A stretch of DNA of 64,000 nucleotides from contig NZ_JAHDTI010000007.1 of assembly GCF_018531495.1 (NCBI RefSeq), positions 434,001 to 498,000 on the forward strand, in the 5' to 3' direction. Positions 25,573 to 33,419 of this stretch are shown one piece after another. The notes under the pieces are model-generated. The model ran no database searches. It was not told where the DNA came from and saw only the letters and a program-made list of their open reading frames with translations. How positions within the stretch are numbered: position 1 is the stretch's first letter; the number at the start of each line of letters is the position of its first letter. Position numbers and translations under genes: made by a program. This stretch comes from Nonomuraea sediminis. Its GTDB lineage: Bacteria > Actinomycetota > Actinomycetes > Streptosporangiales > Streptosporangiaceae.

Positions 25573-26000
25573 GCCCACACTCTTCGATACGTCACGTAGG
25601 CGGTCACGAAACCGGGCACCGCCACCAGCACCGCACCCGGCAGCCACCAGGCAAGGTTGCCGGGGAAGAAGCGAATCCCGGGGTAGAGCACGATCCCATA
25701 CAACACGGCCCAGGTCCCGATCATCACTCCGTGCGTCTTCGCCATCCCACGGTAGGCAACCGGCTGCCGCGCGGCGTACACGCTCAGCGCGGTGGTGGCG
25801 GGAAGCCAGATCACCATGCTGACGACGACGCCCAGTGGAGCATCCAGCAGGCCGAGCGCAAGGATCATCACGAACGACGCCGCCCCGTACATCAGTTGGT
25901 AGCGGACCACCCAGCGCGAATGCCTGTTCATCATCGTCTTGAGCCGCTCTGCCTGTGCCAGGGCGGCCGCGGGATCCAGATCATTCATCTCCATACTCAT
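25569..26000 (-). CDS. Small multi-pass membrane protein
   Basis: A 143-residue protein with about four hydrophobic segments (YGAASFVMILALGLL, VVVSMVIWLPATTALSVY, VMIGTWAVLYGIVLY, WWLPGAVLVAVPGFVTAYV) after a charged 35-residue cytoplasmic N-terminus. Several ATGs lie close together (26000, 25994, 25988) and none has a clear ribosome-binding site; the transcript may be leaderless. It overlaps the downstream winged-helix gene by ATGA. Such membrane protein/small repressor pairs are common in actinobacteria; I do not know the function. Tandem palindromes lie directly upstream. Confidence 0.75.
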   Translation of the reverse strand: MSMEMNDLDPAAALAQAERLKTMMNRHSRWVVRYQLMYGAASFVMILALGLLDAPLGVVVSMVIWLPATTALSVYAARQPVAYRGMAKTHGVMIGTWAVLYGIVLYPGIRFFPGNLAWWLPGAVLVAVPGFVTAYVTYRRVWA

Positions 26001-26007
26001 CAATGTA

Positions 26008-26036
26008 ACAAGTACTTGTCACTTCGGTAAGTACTT
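26008..26036 (-). promoter_or_regulatory. Tandem AAGTACTT palindromes
   Basis: A perfect 12-base palindrome ACAAGTACTTGT (26008-26019) is followed by a second AAGTACTT core (26029-26036), centres 19 bases apart, immediately before the membrane-protein start. These are the most likely binding sites of the winged-helix repressor encoded as the second gene of the operon. Confidence 0.65.
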
Positions 26037-26219
26037 GGCAAGGAGGGACGTGGTCACTGCGTGTCCGCTGCTTCCCATCGCGGATCGCTGGGCGATGCCG
26101 TTCTGGAGGGAGGGGCGGGCGGTCCCGCGACGTCGACCCGCTCGGTAGGGACAACCCCCTCATGCGGGAGGCGGCTGGCGGGATGGCAGGCCCTGCGCCA
26201 CCGCTCCTAGCTTGGAATC

Positions 26220-27445
26220 ATGAAACAGAGCAAGAAAGCGCTGGTCGCCGGAGTGGCGGCCGCAGGCATGATGGCGGGCTCGCAGCCGGCGATCGCCGCC
26301 CCGGAGCGGGGCAGCGTGGTGTCGGCTGAACGGCTCGACGTGCTGTCGGCGGGGCGGGTGACCGCCACGCTGAAGGGCGATCGGGGAGGGGCCTGGGACA
26401 CCAGCAGGGTGCGATACGGCGTGGAGACGTACCGGCTGGTGTACCGGACCGTTGACCCCTCCGGACGGCGGACGACCGCGAGCGGCCTGGTGGCGTTGCC
26501 GCGCAACGCCGGCCGCCAATTACGGACGGTGTCGTTCACGCATGGCACCGAGCTGTTCCGCGGTGATGCCCCCTCCGTCACCAAGGAGGTGTGGGGCAAG
26601 GCTTCGGCGCTGACGTACGCGTCCGCCGGGATGGCCGTGGTCGCCCCCGACTACCTGGGCATGGGCAAGGGGCCCGGAGCGCATCCCTGGATGGACATCC
26701 CGTCGGAGACCACGGCCACGCTGGACATGCTGCGCGCTGCCCGCGTGTTCGCGGCGCGCAAAGAAGGGAGCTCGGACGTGACGTGCTGGCGACGGGTTTC
26801 TCGCAGGGCGCCTCGGCGGCGCTGGGGCTGGCCAGGGCGCTGCAAGGGGGCGCCGATCACTGGTTCAGGCTGGGGGCACTCGCGCCGGTCAGCGGCGGGT
26901 ACGCATTCAAGGACGTGGAATTGCCCGCCTTGCTCAAGGGCGAGACGGATCCCAAAGCCGGGGTGATCTATGCCGCACTCACCTTCGTGGCGTTCAACCA
27001 GGCGCACCACCTGTACGACTCGCCCAGCGACGTCTTCCGCGCGCCGTACGACCGGCGGATCGAGAAGCTGCTCGACGGCTCCCACACCGGCCCCGAAGTC
27101 GTCAAGGGCACGCCGAACATGGTGAAAGACCTGCTGACCGCTCGCGGCCGGGATGCTCTCGCGCACCCCACCGGCCGGTTGGCGCAGGCGCTGAGGGTGA
27201 CGGACGCCGTGTGCGCGTGGACGCCGAAGGTTCCGGTCCGGCTCTACATGGCGAAGTCGGACGAGCAGGCCGTGAACGGCAACAGCCGACGATGCCTGGC
27301 TCAGCTGCGAGCGCGAGGCGCCGACGTGCGACTGATCGACCTCGGGACGCCCGACTACAGCGGTTCACGACACCTGGGGTCACAGCAGGCGGCCACTGCG
27401 TCGCTGGTCCGCTGGTTCGCCTCCATCTCCAAAAAGCCAATCTGA
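26220..27445 (+). pseudogene. Secreted lipase/alpha-beta hydrolase gene broken by a frameshift
   Basis: The first frame encodes a signal peptide (MKQSKKALVAGVAAAGMMAG, cut after AIA) and a secretory-lipase-like domain: TFTHGTE-like VSFTHGTELF, MAVVAPDYLGMGKG and SETTATLDMLRAARVF. Homology then continues in another frame with VLATGFSQGASAALGLA (nucleophile Ser in GFSQG), VPVRLYMAKSDEQAV and YSGSRHLGSQ with a probable catalytic His. The switch is at about 26760-26784, near AAAGAAGGG, and needs one extra base to restore the frame. Joined, it would be about 408 residues, normal for the family. Either a recent inactivation or a sequencing error. Confidence 0.8.
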
Positions 27446-27455
27446 CGAGCCTCGC

Positions 27456-27488
27456 TGTGCCGTACGGGCCAGGCGCCTGTACGGCGCA
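27456..27488 (+). terminator. Hairpin after the lipase gene
   Basis: A near-perfect 10-base inverted repeat TGTGCCGTAC / GTACGGCGCA (27456-27465 with 27479-27488, one mismatch, 13-base loop), beginning 11 bases past the lipase stop. No T-run. Confidence 0.45.
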
Positions 27489-27547
27489 GCGGCTGCGCGG
27501 GCGGCGGATTGACCGCCCGAACCCCGCCCGCTTAGCGTGAAGTGGCT

Positions 27548-29848
27548 ATGGTCTCGAAAGGGAGACGCCTGCTGGACAATCTGCCGGCAGACCTCACGAG
27601 TTTCGTCGATCGGCGCCTTGAGCTGGCGGAAGTCAAACGGCTGCTCTCACTGGCTCGGCTGGTGACGCTGACCGGCGTGGGCGGAGTCGGGAAGACCCGC
27701 CTGGCGCTGCGTGCCGCGACGGATCTGCGCCGGGCGTTCGCCGACGGGGTCTGGATGGTGGAACTGGCCGCTCTTACGGACCCGGAGCTACTGGTCCAGA
27801 CGGTGGCGGGGCACCTCGGACTTGGCGACCAGTCGGCCAGGCCGCCCCTGACGGCGCTGTCCGAGCGCATCGCCGACAAGCAGATGCTCATCGTGCTCGA
27901 CAACTGCGAGCACCTGCTCGACGCCTGCGCGACCTTGGCGCACGAACTGCTGCGGGCCTCTCCTGGCTTGCGCATCCTGAGCACCAGCCGGGAGCCGCTC
28001 GGAGTGTACGGCGAGCACGTGCTGGCCGTACCCCCGCTGTCTGTTCCGACGGAGTCACCGGAAAGCGTCACGGTCTCGGCGGCGGTCGCCCTGTTCGCGG
28101 ACCGGGCGGCCTCGGTCGTGCCGAGGTTCGCTGTCACACCGGACAACGCGGCCGTCCTGGGGCGGCTCTGCCAGCGGCTGGAGGGAATCCCGCTGGCCAT
28201 CGAGCTGGCGGCGGTCCGCCTGCGGGCGCTGTCGGCGCAGCAGCTCCTGGACCGGCTTGACGACCGCTTCGAGCTGCTGTCCGGTGGCCCGCGGACCAAG
28301 CCGCACCGCCAGCAGACGCTGCGCGCGCTGCTGGACTGGAGCCGCGACCTGTGCTCTTCCCAGGAGCAGACGCTGTGGGCGAGGTTGTCGGTGTTCTACG
28401 GCGGCTTCGGCCTGGAGGCGGTGGAGGAGGTCTGCAGCCTCCGCGGTCTGCCCAGGGAGAGCATCCTCGACATCCTCATCCAGCTGGTGGACAAGTCGAT
28501 CCTGATCAGGGACGAGGCCGCGCCGGATCGATACCGGCTGCTGGAGACCATGCGGCAGTACGGTGCCGAACTGCTGTCCGGCAGCGGTGAGCTGACGGCG
28601 TTGCGCCGCAGGCACCGCGATTACTACGAGCGGCTGGCCGTACGGGCGGAGGCGGAGTGGTTCGGCGGGCAGCAGCTCGAGTGGACCAACCGCCTGCGGC
28701 GCGAGCACGCCAATCTCCGGGCGGCGCTCGACTTCTGCCGGACAGAGCCGGGAGAGGCCGAGGCCGGGCTGCTCATGGCCGCCGCGCTGCGCGTGTACTG
28801 GCTCGGTTCGGGCCTGATCCGGGAGGGACGCGGCTGGCTCGACCGCCTGCTCCCGCTCCACACCGAGGCGACCCCGGCGCGGGCCAAGGCCTTGTGGCTC
28901 GACACCTGGCTCAGCCTCCTGCAGAACGACGAGGCCGCCGCGCTGCCGATGCTCAAGGCCAGCCGGGCGCTGGCCGAGAAACTGGACGACGCGAGCGCCC
29001 TGGCGTACGTCGCGCAGATCACCGGGCTGGCCGAATTCAGGGGAGACCTGCCCGCGACGGTCGCGCTGTTCGAGGAGGCGCTCGCCCAGCACCGCGCCGC
29101 CGGCGACCTGATGGGTACCGCGTACGCCCTGATCCGTCTGGCGACCACCAGCATCCTGCTCGACGACGCCGACAGAGCCGTCGCCTACTGCGAGGAGTGC
29201 ATCGCACTGAGCGCCTCCCACGGTGAGGTGTGGTTCAGGGCGCACACGCTGTGGATGATGGGCATCGCGGTCTGGAGGGCGGGCGGCTACCGCAGGGCCG
29301 CCGCGCTGGAACAGGAGAGCATCCGGATCAAGGGCGCCTTCCACGACCAGGTGGGGGTCGCGATCGGGATCGAGGTCCTGGCCTGGATCGCGGCGGCTGA
29401 AGGGTACAGTGAGCGGGCCGCCACCCTGCTCGGGGCGCTGGAGACGATCTGGCTGCGCACCGGCATCTCCCTGTTCAACTTCGTGACCGCCTATCACGAC
29501 CAGTGCCAGGAGAACACGCGGGAGATCCTGGCGGGCAAAGGTTACGAGTCGGCCTACCGGCGCGGGACCCGGTTCACCGTGGAAGACGCGATCTCCTTCG
29601 CGCTGGAAGCGAAGCCTGACTCGGCGGCGGCGGTCAAGCCCGAGGCCGAGTCAGGGCCGTTGACGCGCAGGGAGATGGAGATCGCCGAACTGGTCGCGCA
29701 GGGTTTGAGCAACAAGGAGATCGCCGCCGCGCTGGTGATAGCGACGCGCACGGCGGAGGGTCACGTGGAGCACATCCTGACCAAGCTCGGCTTCACGTCG
29801 CGGGTGCAGATCGCGGCCTGGGCCGTCCAGCACGGCCGCCACCGATGA
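27548..29848 (+). CDS. Large ATP-binding LuxR family regulator (second paralogue)
   Basis: A 766-residue protein with the same order of parts as the gene at 22.6-24.9 kb: TSFVDRRLELAEVKRLL, Walker A GVGGVGKT, Walker B DNCEHLLDAC, sensor ILSTSREPLGVYG, a long TPR-like helical region and a C-terminal LuxR helix-turn-helix (LTRREMEIAELVAQGLSNKEIAAALVI, then GFTSRVQIAAWAVQHG). Strong stretches are shared with the first copy, so they arose by duplication, though overall they have diverged. The ATG at 27548 is used; a GTG two codons earlier is possible, and neither has a clear ribosome-binding site. The nearest possible target is the broken lipase gene just upstream. Confidence 0.87.
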   Translation: MVSKGRRLLDNLPADLTSFVDRRLELAEVKRLLSLARLVTLTGVGGVGKTRLALRAATDLRRAFADGVWMVELAALTDPELLVQTVAGHLGLGDQSARPPLTALSERIADKQMLIVLDNCEHLLDACATLAHELLRASPGLRILSTSREPLGVYGEHVLAVPPLSVPTESPESVTVSAAVALFADRAASVVPRFAVTPDNAAVLGRLCQRLEGIPLAIELAAVRLRALSAQQLLDRLDDRFELLSGGPRTKPHRQQTLRALLDWSRDLCSSQEQTLWARLSVFYGGFGLEAVEEVCSLRGLPRESILDILIQLVDKSILIRDEAAPDRYRLLETMRQYGAELLSGSGELTALRRRHRDYYERLAVRAEAEWFGGQQLEWTNRLRREHANLRAALDFCRTEPGEAEAGLLMAAALRVYWLGSGLIREGRGWLDRLLPLHTEATPARAKALWLDTWLSLLQNDEAAALPMLKASRALAEKLDDASALAYVAQITGLAEFRGDLPATVALFEEALAQHRAAGDLMGTAYALIRLATTSILLDDADRAVAYCEECIALSASHGEVWFRAHTLWMMGIAVWRAGGYRRAAALEQESIRIKGAFHDQVGVAIGIEVLAWIAAAEGYSERAATLLGALETIWLRTGISLFNFVTAYHDQCQENTREILAGKGYESAYRRGTRFTVEDAISFALEAKPDSAAAVKPEAESGPLTRREMEIAELVAQGLSNKEIAAALVIATRTAEGHVEHILTKLGFTSRVQIAAWAVQHGRHR

Positions 29849-29860
29849 GTGTCCCGTGGG

Positions 29861-29883
29861 GAGGTGGTATTACCCAGCACCTC
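29861..29883. terminator. Weak hairpin between convergent genes
   Basis: GAGGTG (29861-29866) pairs with CACCTC (29878-29883) across an 11-base loop, in the 40-base gap between the ends of the LuxR-type gene and the leftward ABC operon. It could end transcripts from both sides; the stem is short. Confidence 0.35.
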
Positions 29884-29888
29884 GAGGT

Positions 29889-30776
29889 TCAGGGGGTGAG
29901 TGCCTCCTCCGCCCGATGGCAGGCGACTGTGCGGCCGGCGACCTCGCGCGGCTCCGGGCGTTCGGCCGCGCACCGGTCCACGGCCAGCGGACAGCGGAGG
30001 CGGAACGGGCAGCCGTCCGGGGCGGCGGGGCCCGTGCCGGCCGCGGGTGCCGGGGGTGACCCGCCCAGCCGGGGTACGGCGGCGCGCAACGCGGCCGTGT
30101 AGGGGTGCGCCGGGCGGGTGAGCAGCGTTCTGGTCGGGCCCGATTCCACGATCCGCCCGGCGAACATCACGTGCGACGTACGGCACAGCCGGTGCACCAC
30201 GGCCAGGTTGTGCGTGATCAGCAGGTAGCTCAGGTCGCGTTCGGCGGCCAGCGATTCGAGCAGGTCGAGAACGCGGGCCTGGACCGTGACGTCCAGCGCG
30301 CTGGTCGGCTCGTCGAGGATCAACGTGGTCGGCTCCACGGCCAGCGCCCTGGCGATGATCACACGTTGCCGCTGTCCGCCGGAGAGTTCGTGCGGGCGCC
30401 GCTGCGCCAGCGCTGGGTCGAGGCCCACCGCGTCGAGCAGTTCGGCGATCCGGTCGGGCTTGCGATGGATGCGCAACGCCTCCCTGAGGGACGCGGCAAC
30501 CCGCATCCTCGGGTTCAGCGCCTCGCTGCCGTCCTGGAAGACCGGCTGCACCGCGCCGCGGAAGCCGATCCGGTCCATCGCGGCCAAGTCCCGCCCGCCG
30601 TAGGTCACCCCGCCGGACATGGGTGGGAGCAGGCCGAGCAGGGCCCTGGCCACGGTGGTCTTGCCTGAGCCGCTCTCGCCGATCAGGCCGACGCCGCCCG
30701 CCGTGACGTCCAGGGTGACGCCGTGGACGACCGCGGCGCCGCCGTACCCCAGGGTGAGGTTGTCAGCCTTGAGCAT
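29889..30776 (-). CDS. Peptide-type ABC transporter ATP-binding protein (DppF/OppF-like)
   Basis: A 295-residue ATPase, last gene of the seven-gene operon. Walker A is GESGSGKTTV, the ABC signature LSGGQRQRV, Walker B TTLILDEPTSALD and the switch His is in LLITHNLAVV. The C-terminal 60 residues contain the Cys-rich extension of the oligopeptide class (DGCPFRLRCPL, VDRCAAERP), which in relatives binds an iron-sulphur cluster. The ATG at 30776 overlaps the previous gene by 14 bases. With its partner ATPase it powers uptake by the two permeases. Confidence 0.9.
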   Translation of the reverse strand: MLKADNLTLGYGGAAVVHGVTLDVTAGGVGLIGESGSGKTTVARALLGLLPPMSGGVTYGGRDLAAMDRIGFRGAVQPVFQDGSEALNPRMRVAASLREALRIHRKPDRIAELLDAVGLDPALAQRRPHELSGGQRQRVIIARALAVEPTTLILDEPTSALDVTVQARVLDLLESLAAERDLSYLLITHNLAVVHRLCRTSHVMFAGRIVESGPTRTLLTRPAHPYTAALRAAVPRLGGSPPAPAAGTGPAAPDGCPFRLRCPLAVDRCAAERPEPREVAGRTVACHRAEEALTP

Positions 30777-31530
30777 GGTCGGCCTCCTCGGGCAGCGCGG
30801 GGATCGCGGCGATGAGTTCACGCGTGTACGGCGAGGCCGGAGCGGTGAACACCTCCGCGGCCGGGCCCGACTCGACGACCCGGCCCTGTTTCATGACCGT
30901 GACGTGGTCGGCGATCGCGGAAACCAGGGCGAGGTCGTGCGAAACGAGCAGCACGGTCAGGCCGCGCTCGTCGTGCAGGCGGCGCAGCACGTTCACCACC
31001 TCGGCCTGGACGGTGACGTCGAGCGCGCTGGTCGGCTCGTCGGCCAGGATGACCTCGGCACCGAGGGCGAGCGCGACCGCGAGAGCGAATCGCTGGGCCT
31101 GCCCTCCGGACACCTCATGGGGATAGCGCCGCAGCACCGACGCGTCGAGCATCACGTCGCGCAACGCCCCAGCGATGCGTTCCTCCGCCGCCATGCCCTT
31201 GATCCCGTGCTTGGCGAGAGTACGGCGGAGCATGGCGCCCAGGCGCATGGTCGGGGTGAAGGCCCCCTGCGGGCTCTGCATGACCAGGGCGATCTTCGAA
31301 CCGCGCAGGCCGTCGGCGCCGTTCTTGGTCACGTCGACCCCGCAGGCCGTGATCGAACCGCTGACCTCGGCGTGGTCAAGCAGGCCGAGGACGGCCATGA
31401 GCGTGGTGGTCTTGCCGGAACCGCTCTCCCCGACGATCGCCGCGCAGGTCCCGGCGGCGACGTCCAGCGCGGGCACCGCCGCGATCACCTGGTCGCCGAT
31501 CCTGACCTCCAGGTTCCTGATCTGGATCAT
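30763..31530 (-). CDS. Peptide-type ABC transporter ATP-binding protein (DppD/OppD-like)
   Basis: A 255-residue ATPase with Walker A GESGSGKTTTL, signature VSGGQAQRFALAVALALG, Walker B EVILADEPTSALDV and switch LLVSHDLALV. It lacks the C-terminal Cys-rich extension that OppD proteins usually carry, so it is short for the family (most exceed 300 residues). The start overlaps the upstream permease stop by 4 bases. Confidence 0.88.
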   Translation of the reverse strand: MIQIRNLEVRIGDQVIAAVPALDVAAGTCAAIVGESGSGKTTTLMAVLGLLDHAEVSGSITACGVDVTKNGADGLRGSKIALVMQSPQGAFTPTMRLGAMLRRTLAKHGIKGMAAEERIAGALRDVMLDASVLRRYPHEVSGGQAQRFALAVALALGAEVILADEPTSALDVTVQAEVVNVLRRLHDERGLTVLLVSHDLALVSAIADHVTVMKQGRVVESGPAAEVFTAPASPYTRELIAAIPALPEEADHAQG

Positions 31531-32405
31531 CGCGTCCTCTTCCTGTGCGGATCGAGTGCGTCCCGCATCCCCTCACCGAGCACGTTGAACGCGAACGCGG
31601 TGACCAGGATGGCCAGGCCAGGGAAGGTCACCACCCACCAGTTCGTGGTGAACAGGGCCTGCCCTTGCTCGATCATCAGCCCCCACTCGGCCGTCGGCTC
31701 CTGCGCGCCCAGGCCCAGATAGGACAGCGCCGCCGCGGTCAGGATGACCCCACCCGCGTCCAGCGAGAGCTGGACGAGCACGGGCGTGAGCGAATTGGGC
31801 AGCACGTGGCGCACGACGATGCTCGGCGTGCCCACGCCCAGGCAGCGGGCCGCGTCCACGAACCCGCGTGCGGCCACGGACTGGGCCACGGACGCGGTGA
31901 GCCGGGCGTACCACGGCCACCAGGTGGCGGCGATCGCGATCACCACCGTGTTGACGCTCGGCTGCAGCACCACGGCGGTGGCCAGGGCCAGCAGCAGCGC
32001 GGGAAAGGCCAGGAAGATGTCGGTCACCCGCATGATCACGTCCCGGAGCCAGCCCGCCGAGTAACCGGCGACGACGCCCAGAGTGACACCCACCAGCGCG
32101 GACAGGACGAGCACGGCGACCGCGACGAAGAGGGAGGTACGCGCGCCGTACACCACCCGGGTGAGGATGTCCCGGCCGACCTGGTCGGTGCCGAACCAGT
32201 GCTCGCCGCTCGGCGGCAGCAAGCTCTGTGCGGGGTGCGGTTCGGCGGATACCAGGAGCAGCGGCCCGATCACGGCCGTGAGCACGACGACCACCAGAAG
32301 CCCCGCCCCGACGCGCGCCAGGAGGTCCAGGCGGGGGTTCCGGGTGCGGCGGAGAAAGGGCAGGCGGGGGTTCCGGGTGCGGCGGAAAAAGACACTGCGC
32401 GTCAT
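31527..32405 (-). CDS. Peptide-type ABC transporter permease (DppC/OppC-like)
   Basis: A 292-residue membrane protein with about six hydrophobic helices. The OppC N-terminal domain is seen after the first helix (HPAQSLLPPSGEHWFGTDQVGRDILTRVVYGARTSL in consecutive motifs, with the hallmark HWFGTDQVGRD). The EAA loop is AARCLGVGTPSIVVRHVLPN. The first 25 residues contain an 11-residue tandem duplication around RRTRNPRL, produced by a 33-base DNA repeat. It overlaps the neighbouring permease by 4 bases. Confidence 0.9.
   Translation of the reverse strand: MTRSVFFRRTRNPRLPFLRRTRNPRLDLLARVGAGLLVVVVLTAVIGPLLLVSAEPHPAQSLLPPSGEHWFGTDQVGRDILTRVVYGARTSLFVAVAVLVLSALVGVTLGVVAGYSAGWLRDVIMRVTDIFLAFPALLLALATAVVLQPSVNTVVIAIAATWWPWYARLTASVAQSVAARGFVDAARCLGVGTPSIVVRHVLPNSLTPVLVQLSLDAGGVILTAAALSYLGLGAQEPTAEWGLMIEQGQALFTTNWWVVTFPGLAILVTAFAFNVLGEGMRDALDPHRKRTR
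32328..32393. repeat. 33-base tandem duplication inside the permease gene
   Basis: CAGGCGGGGGTTCCGGGTGC begins both units (32328-32360 and 32361-32393), which match at nearly all positions. It doubles 11 residues of the cytoplasmic N-terminal tail and keeps the frame, so function is probably unaffected. It looks recent. Confidence 0.85.
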
Positions 32406-33418
32406 CGTCGCCTCACTCTCGGGTCGATCACGCCTTGGAGCAGGTCCACGATGAGGTTGGCGAGCACGTAGAGCAACGCGACCAGCAGGGTGACGCCGGC
32501 GATGGCCGGGATGTCCAGGCTGCGGATCGAGTCGGCCGCGTACCGGCCGAGGCCGGGCCAGTTGAAGATCGCCTCGACCAGGAACCCGTTGACGATCGAG
32601 TAGGCGAACACCAGGGCCACCAGCGACAGCAGCGGGTTCAGCACCGGGCGGAGCGAGAAACGGGTGAGCACCTCCGTCTGGCTGAACCCCAGCGCCCTGG
32701 CCATCCTGGCGTGGTCCTGGCCGGATTCCTCGATCAGAGCCGCCCTGGTGAGCTGGGCGACCACGCCCGCCGGGTAGGCGGCCACGACCAGAGAGGGCAG
32801 GACCAGGTGGTGCAGCGTGCTGGTCAGGATCGGCCAGTTCCCGGTGATCAGCGCGTCAACGGCGGTGATGTTCGTGTAGACCGTGAGCGGGCTGACGGTG
32901 TCGAGCGTGCTGTCGTACTCGCCGGCGACCGGGAACCAGCGCAGCCCGCTGGCGAACACGGTCTGGACGGCGAGCGCCAACCAGAAGACCGGGACGGACA
33001 CGGCCAACATCGTGCTCAGCCGTACCGAGAAATCCTGAAATTTCGCGCGGTACCGGGCGGCGGCGATGCCCAGCGGGATGCCCACCACGATCGCGACGAG
33101 CAACGCGGCGCCCACCAGCTCCAGCGAGGCGGGGAAGGCCAGCGCCAGGTCGTCGGCCACCGGCTGCCGGGTGTGCAGGCTGGTGCCCAGGTCGCCGGTC
33201 AGCAGGTCCCGGGCGTAGGTCACCAGCTGCATCCAGAGCGGGTCGTCGAGGCCGAACCGCTGACGCGCGGCGGCCAGCTCGGTGGCGCTGGCCTTGGGCC
33301 CGGCGAAGGCGACGGCCGGGTCGCCGGGCAGCAGCCGCGTGATCACGAAAGTGAGCGCGACCACGCCGGCCACGACCAGGAACGCCTGCCCGAGCCGGCG
33401 GATCAGATGGCGCAACAC
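32402..33418 (-). CDS. Peptide-type ABC transporter permease (DppB/OppB-like)
   Basis: A 338-residue six-helix membrane protein. The N-terminus RLGQAFLVVAGVVALTFVITRLLPGDPA is the OppB signature, followed by ARQRFGLDDPLWMQLVTY and DLGTSLHTRQPV. The EAA loop is ARALGFSQTEVLTRFSLRPVLNP. It starts one base after the substrate-binding protein stop and overlaps the second permease, so the importer is translated as a block. Confidence 0.9.
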   Translation of the reverse strand: MLRHLIRRLGQAFLVVAGVVALTFVITRLLPGDPAVAFAGPKASATELAAARQRFGLDDPLWMQLVTYARDLLTGDLGTSLHTRQPVADDLALAFPASLELVGAALLVAIVVGIPLGIAAARYRAKFQDFSVRLSTMLAVSVPVFWLALAVQTVFASGLRWFPVAGEYDSTLDTVSPLTVYTNITAVDALITGNWPILTSTLHHLVLPSLVVAAYPAGVVAQLTRAALIEESGQDHARMARALGFSQTEVLTRFSLRPVLNPLLSLVALVFAYSIVNGFLVEAIFNWPGLGRYAADSIRSLDIPAIAGVTLLVALLYVLANLIVDLLQGVIDPRVRRR

Positions 33419-33419
33419 G

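Noticed and set aside
26751..26800. Programmed ribosomal frameshift in the lipase gene
   Set aside because: AAAGAAGGG is only a weak slippery run and I see no downstream pseudoknot; deletion or sequencing error is simpler.
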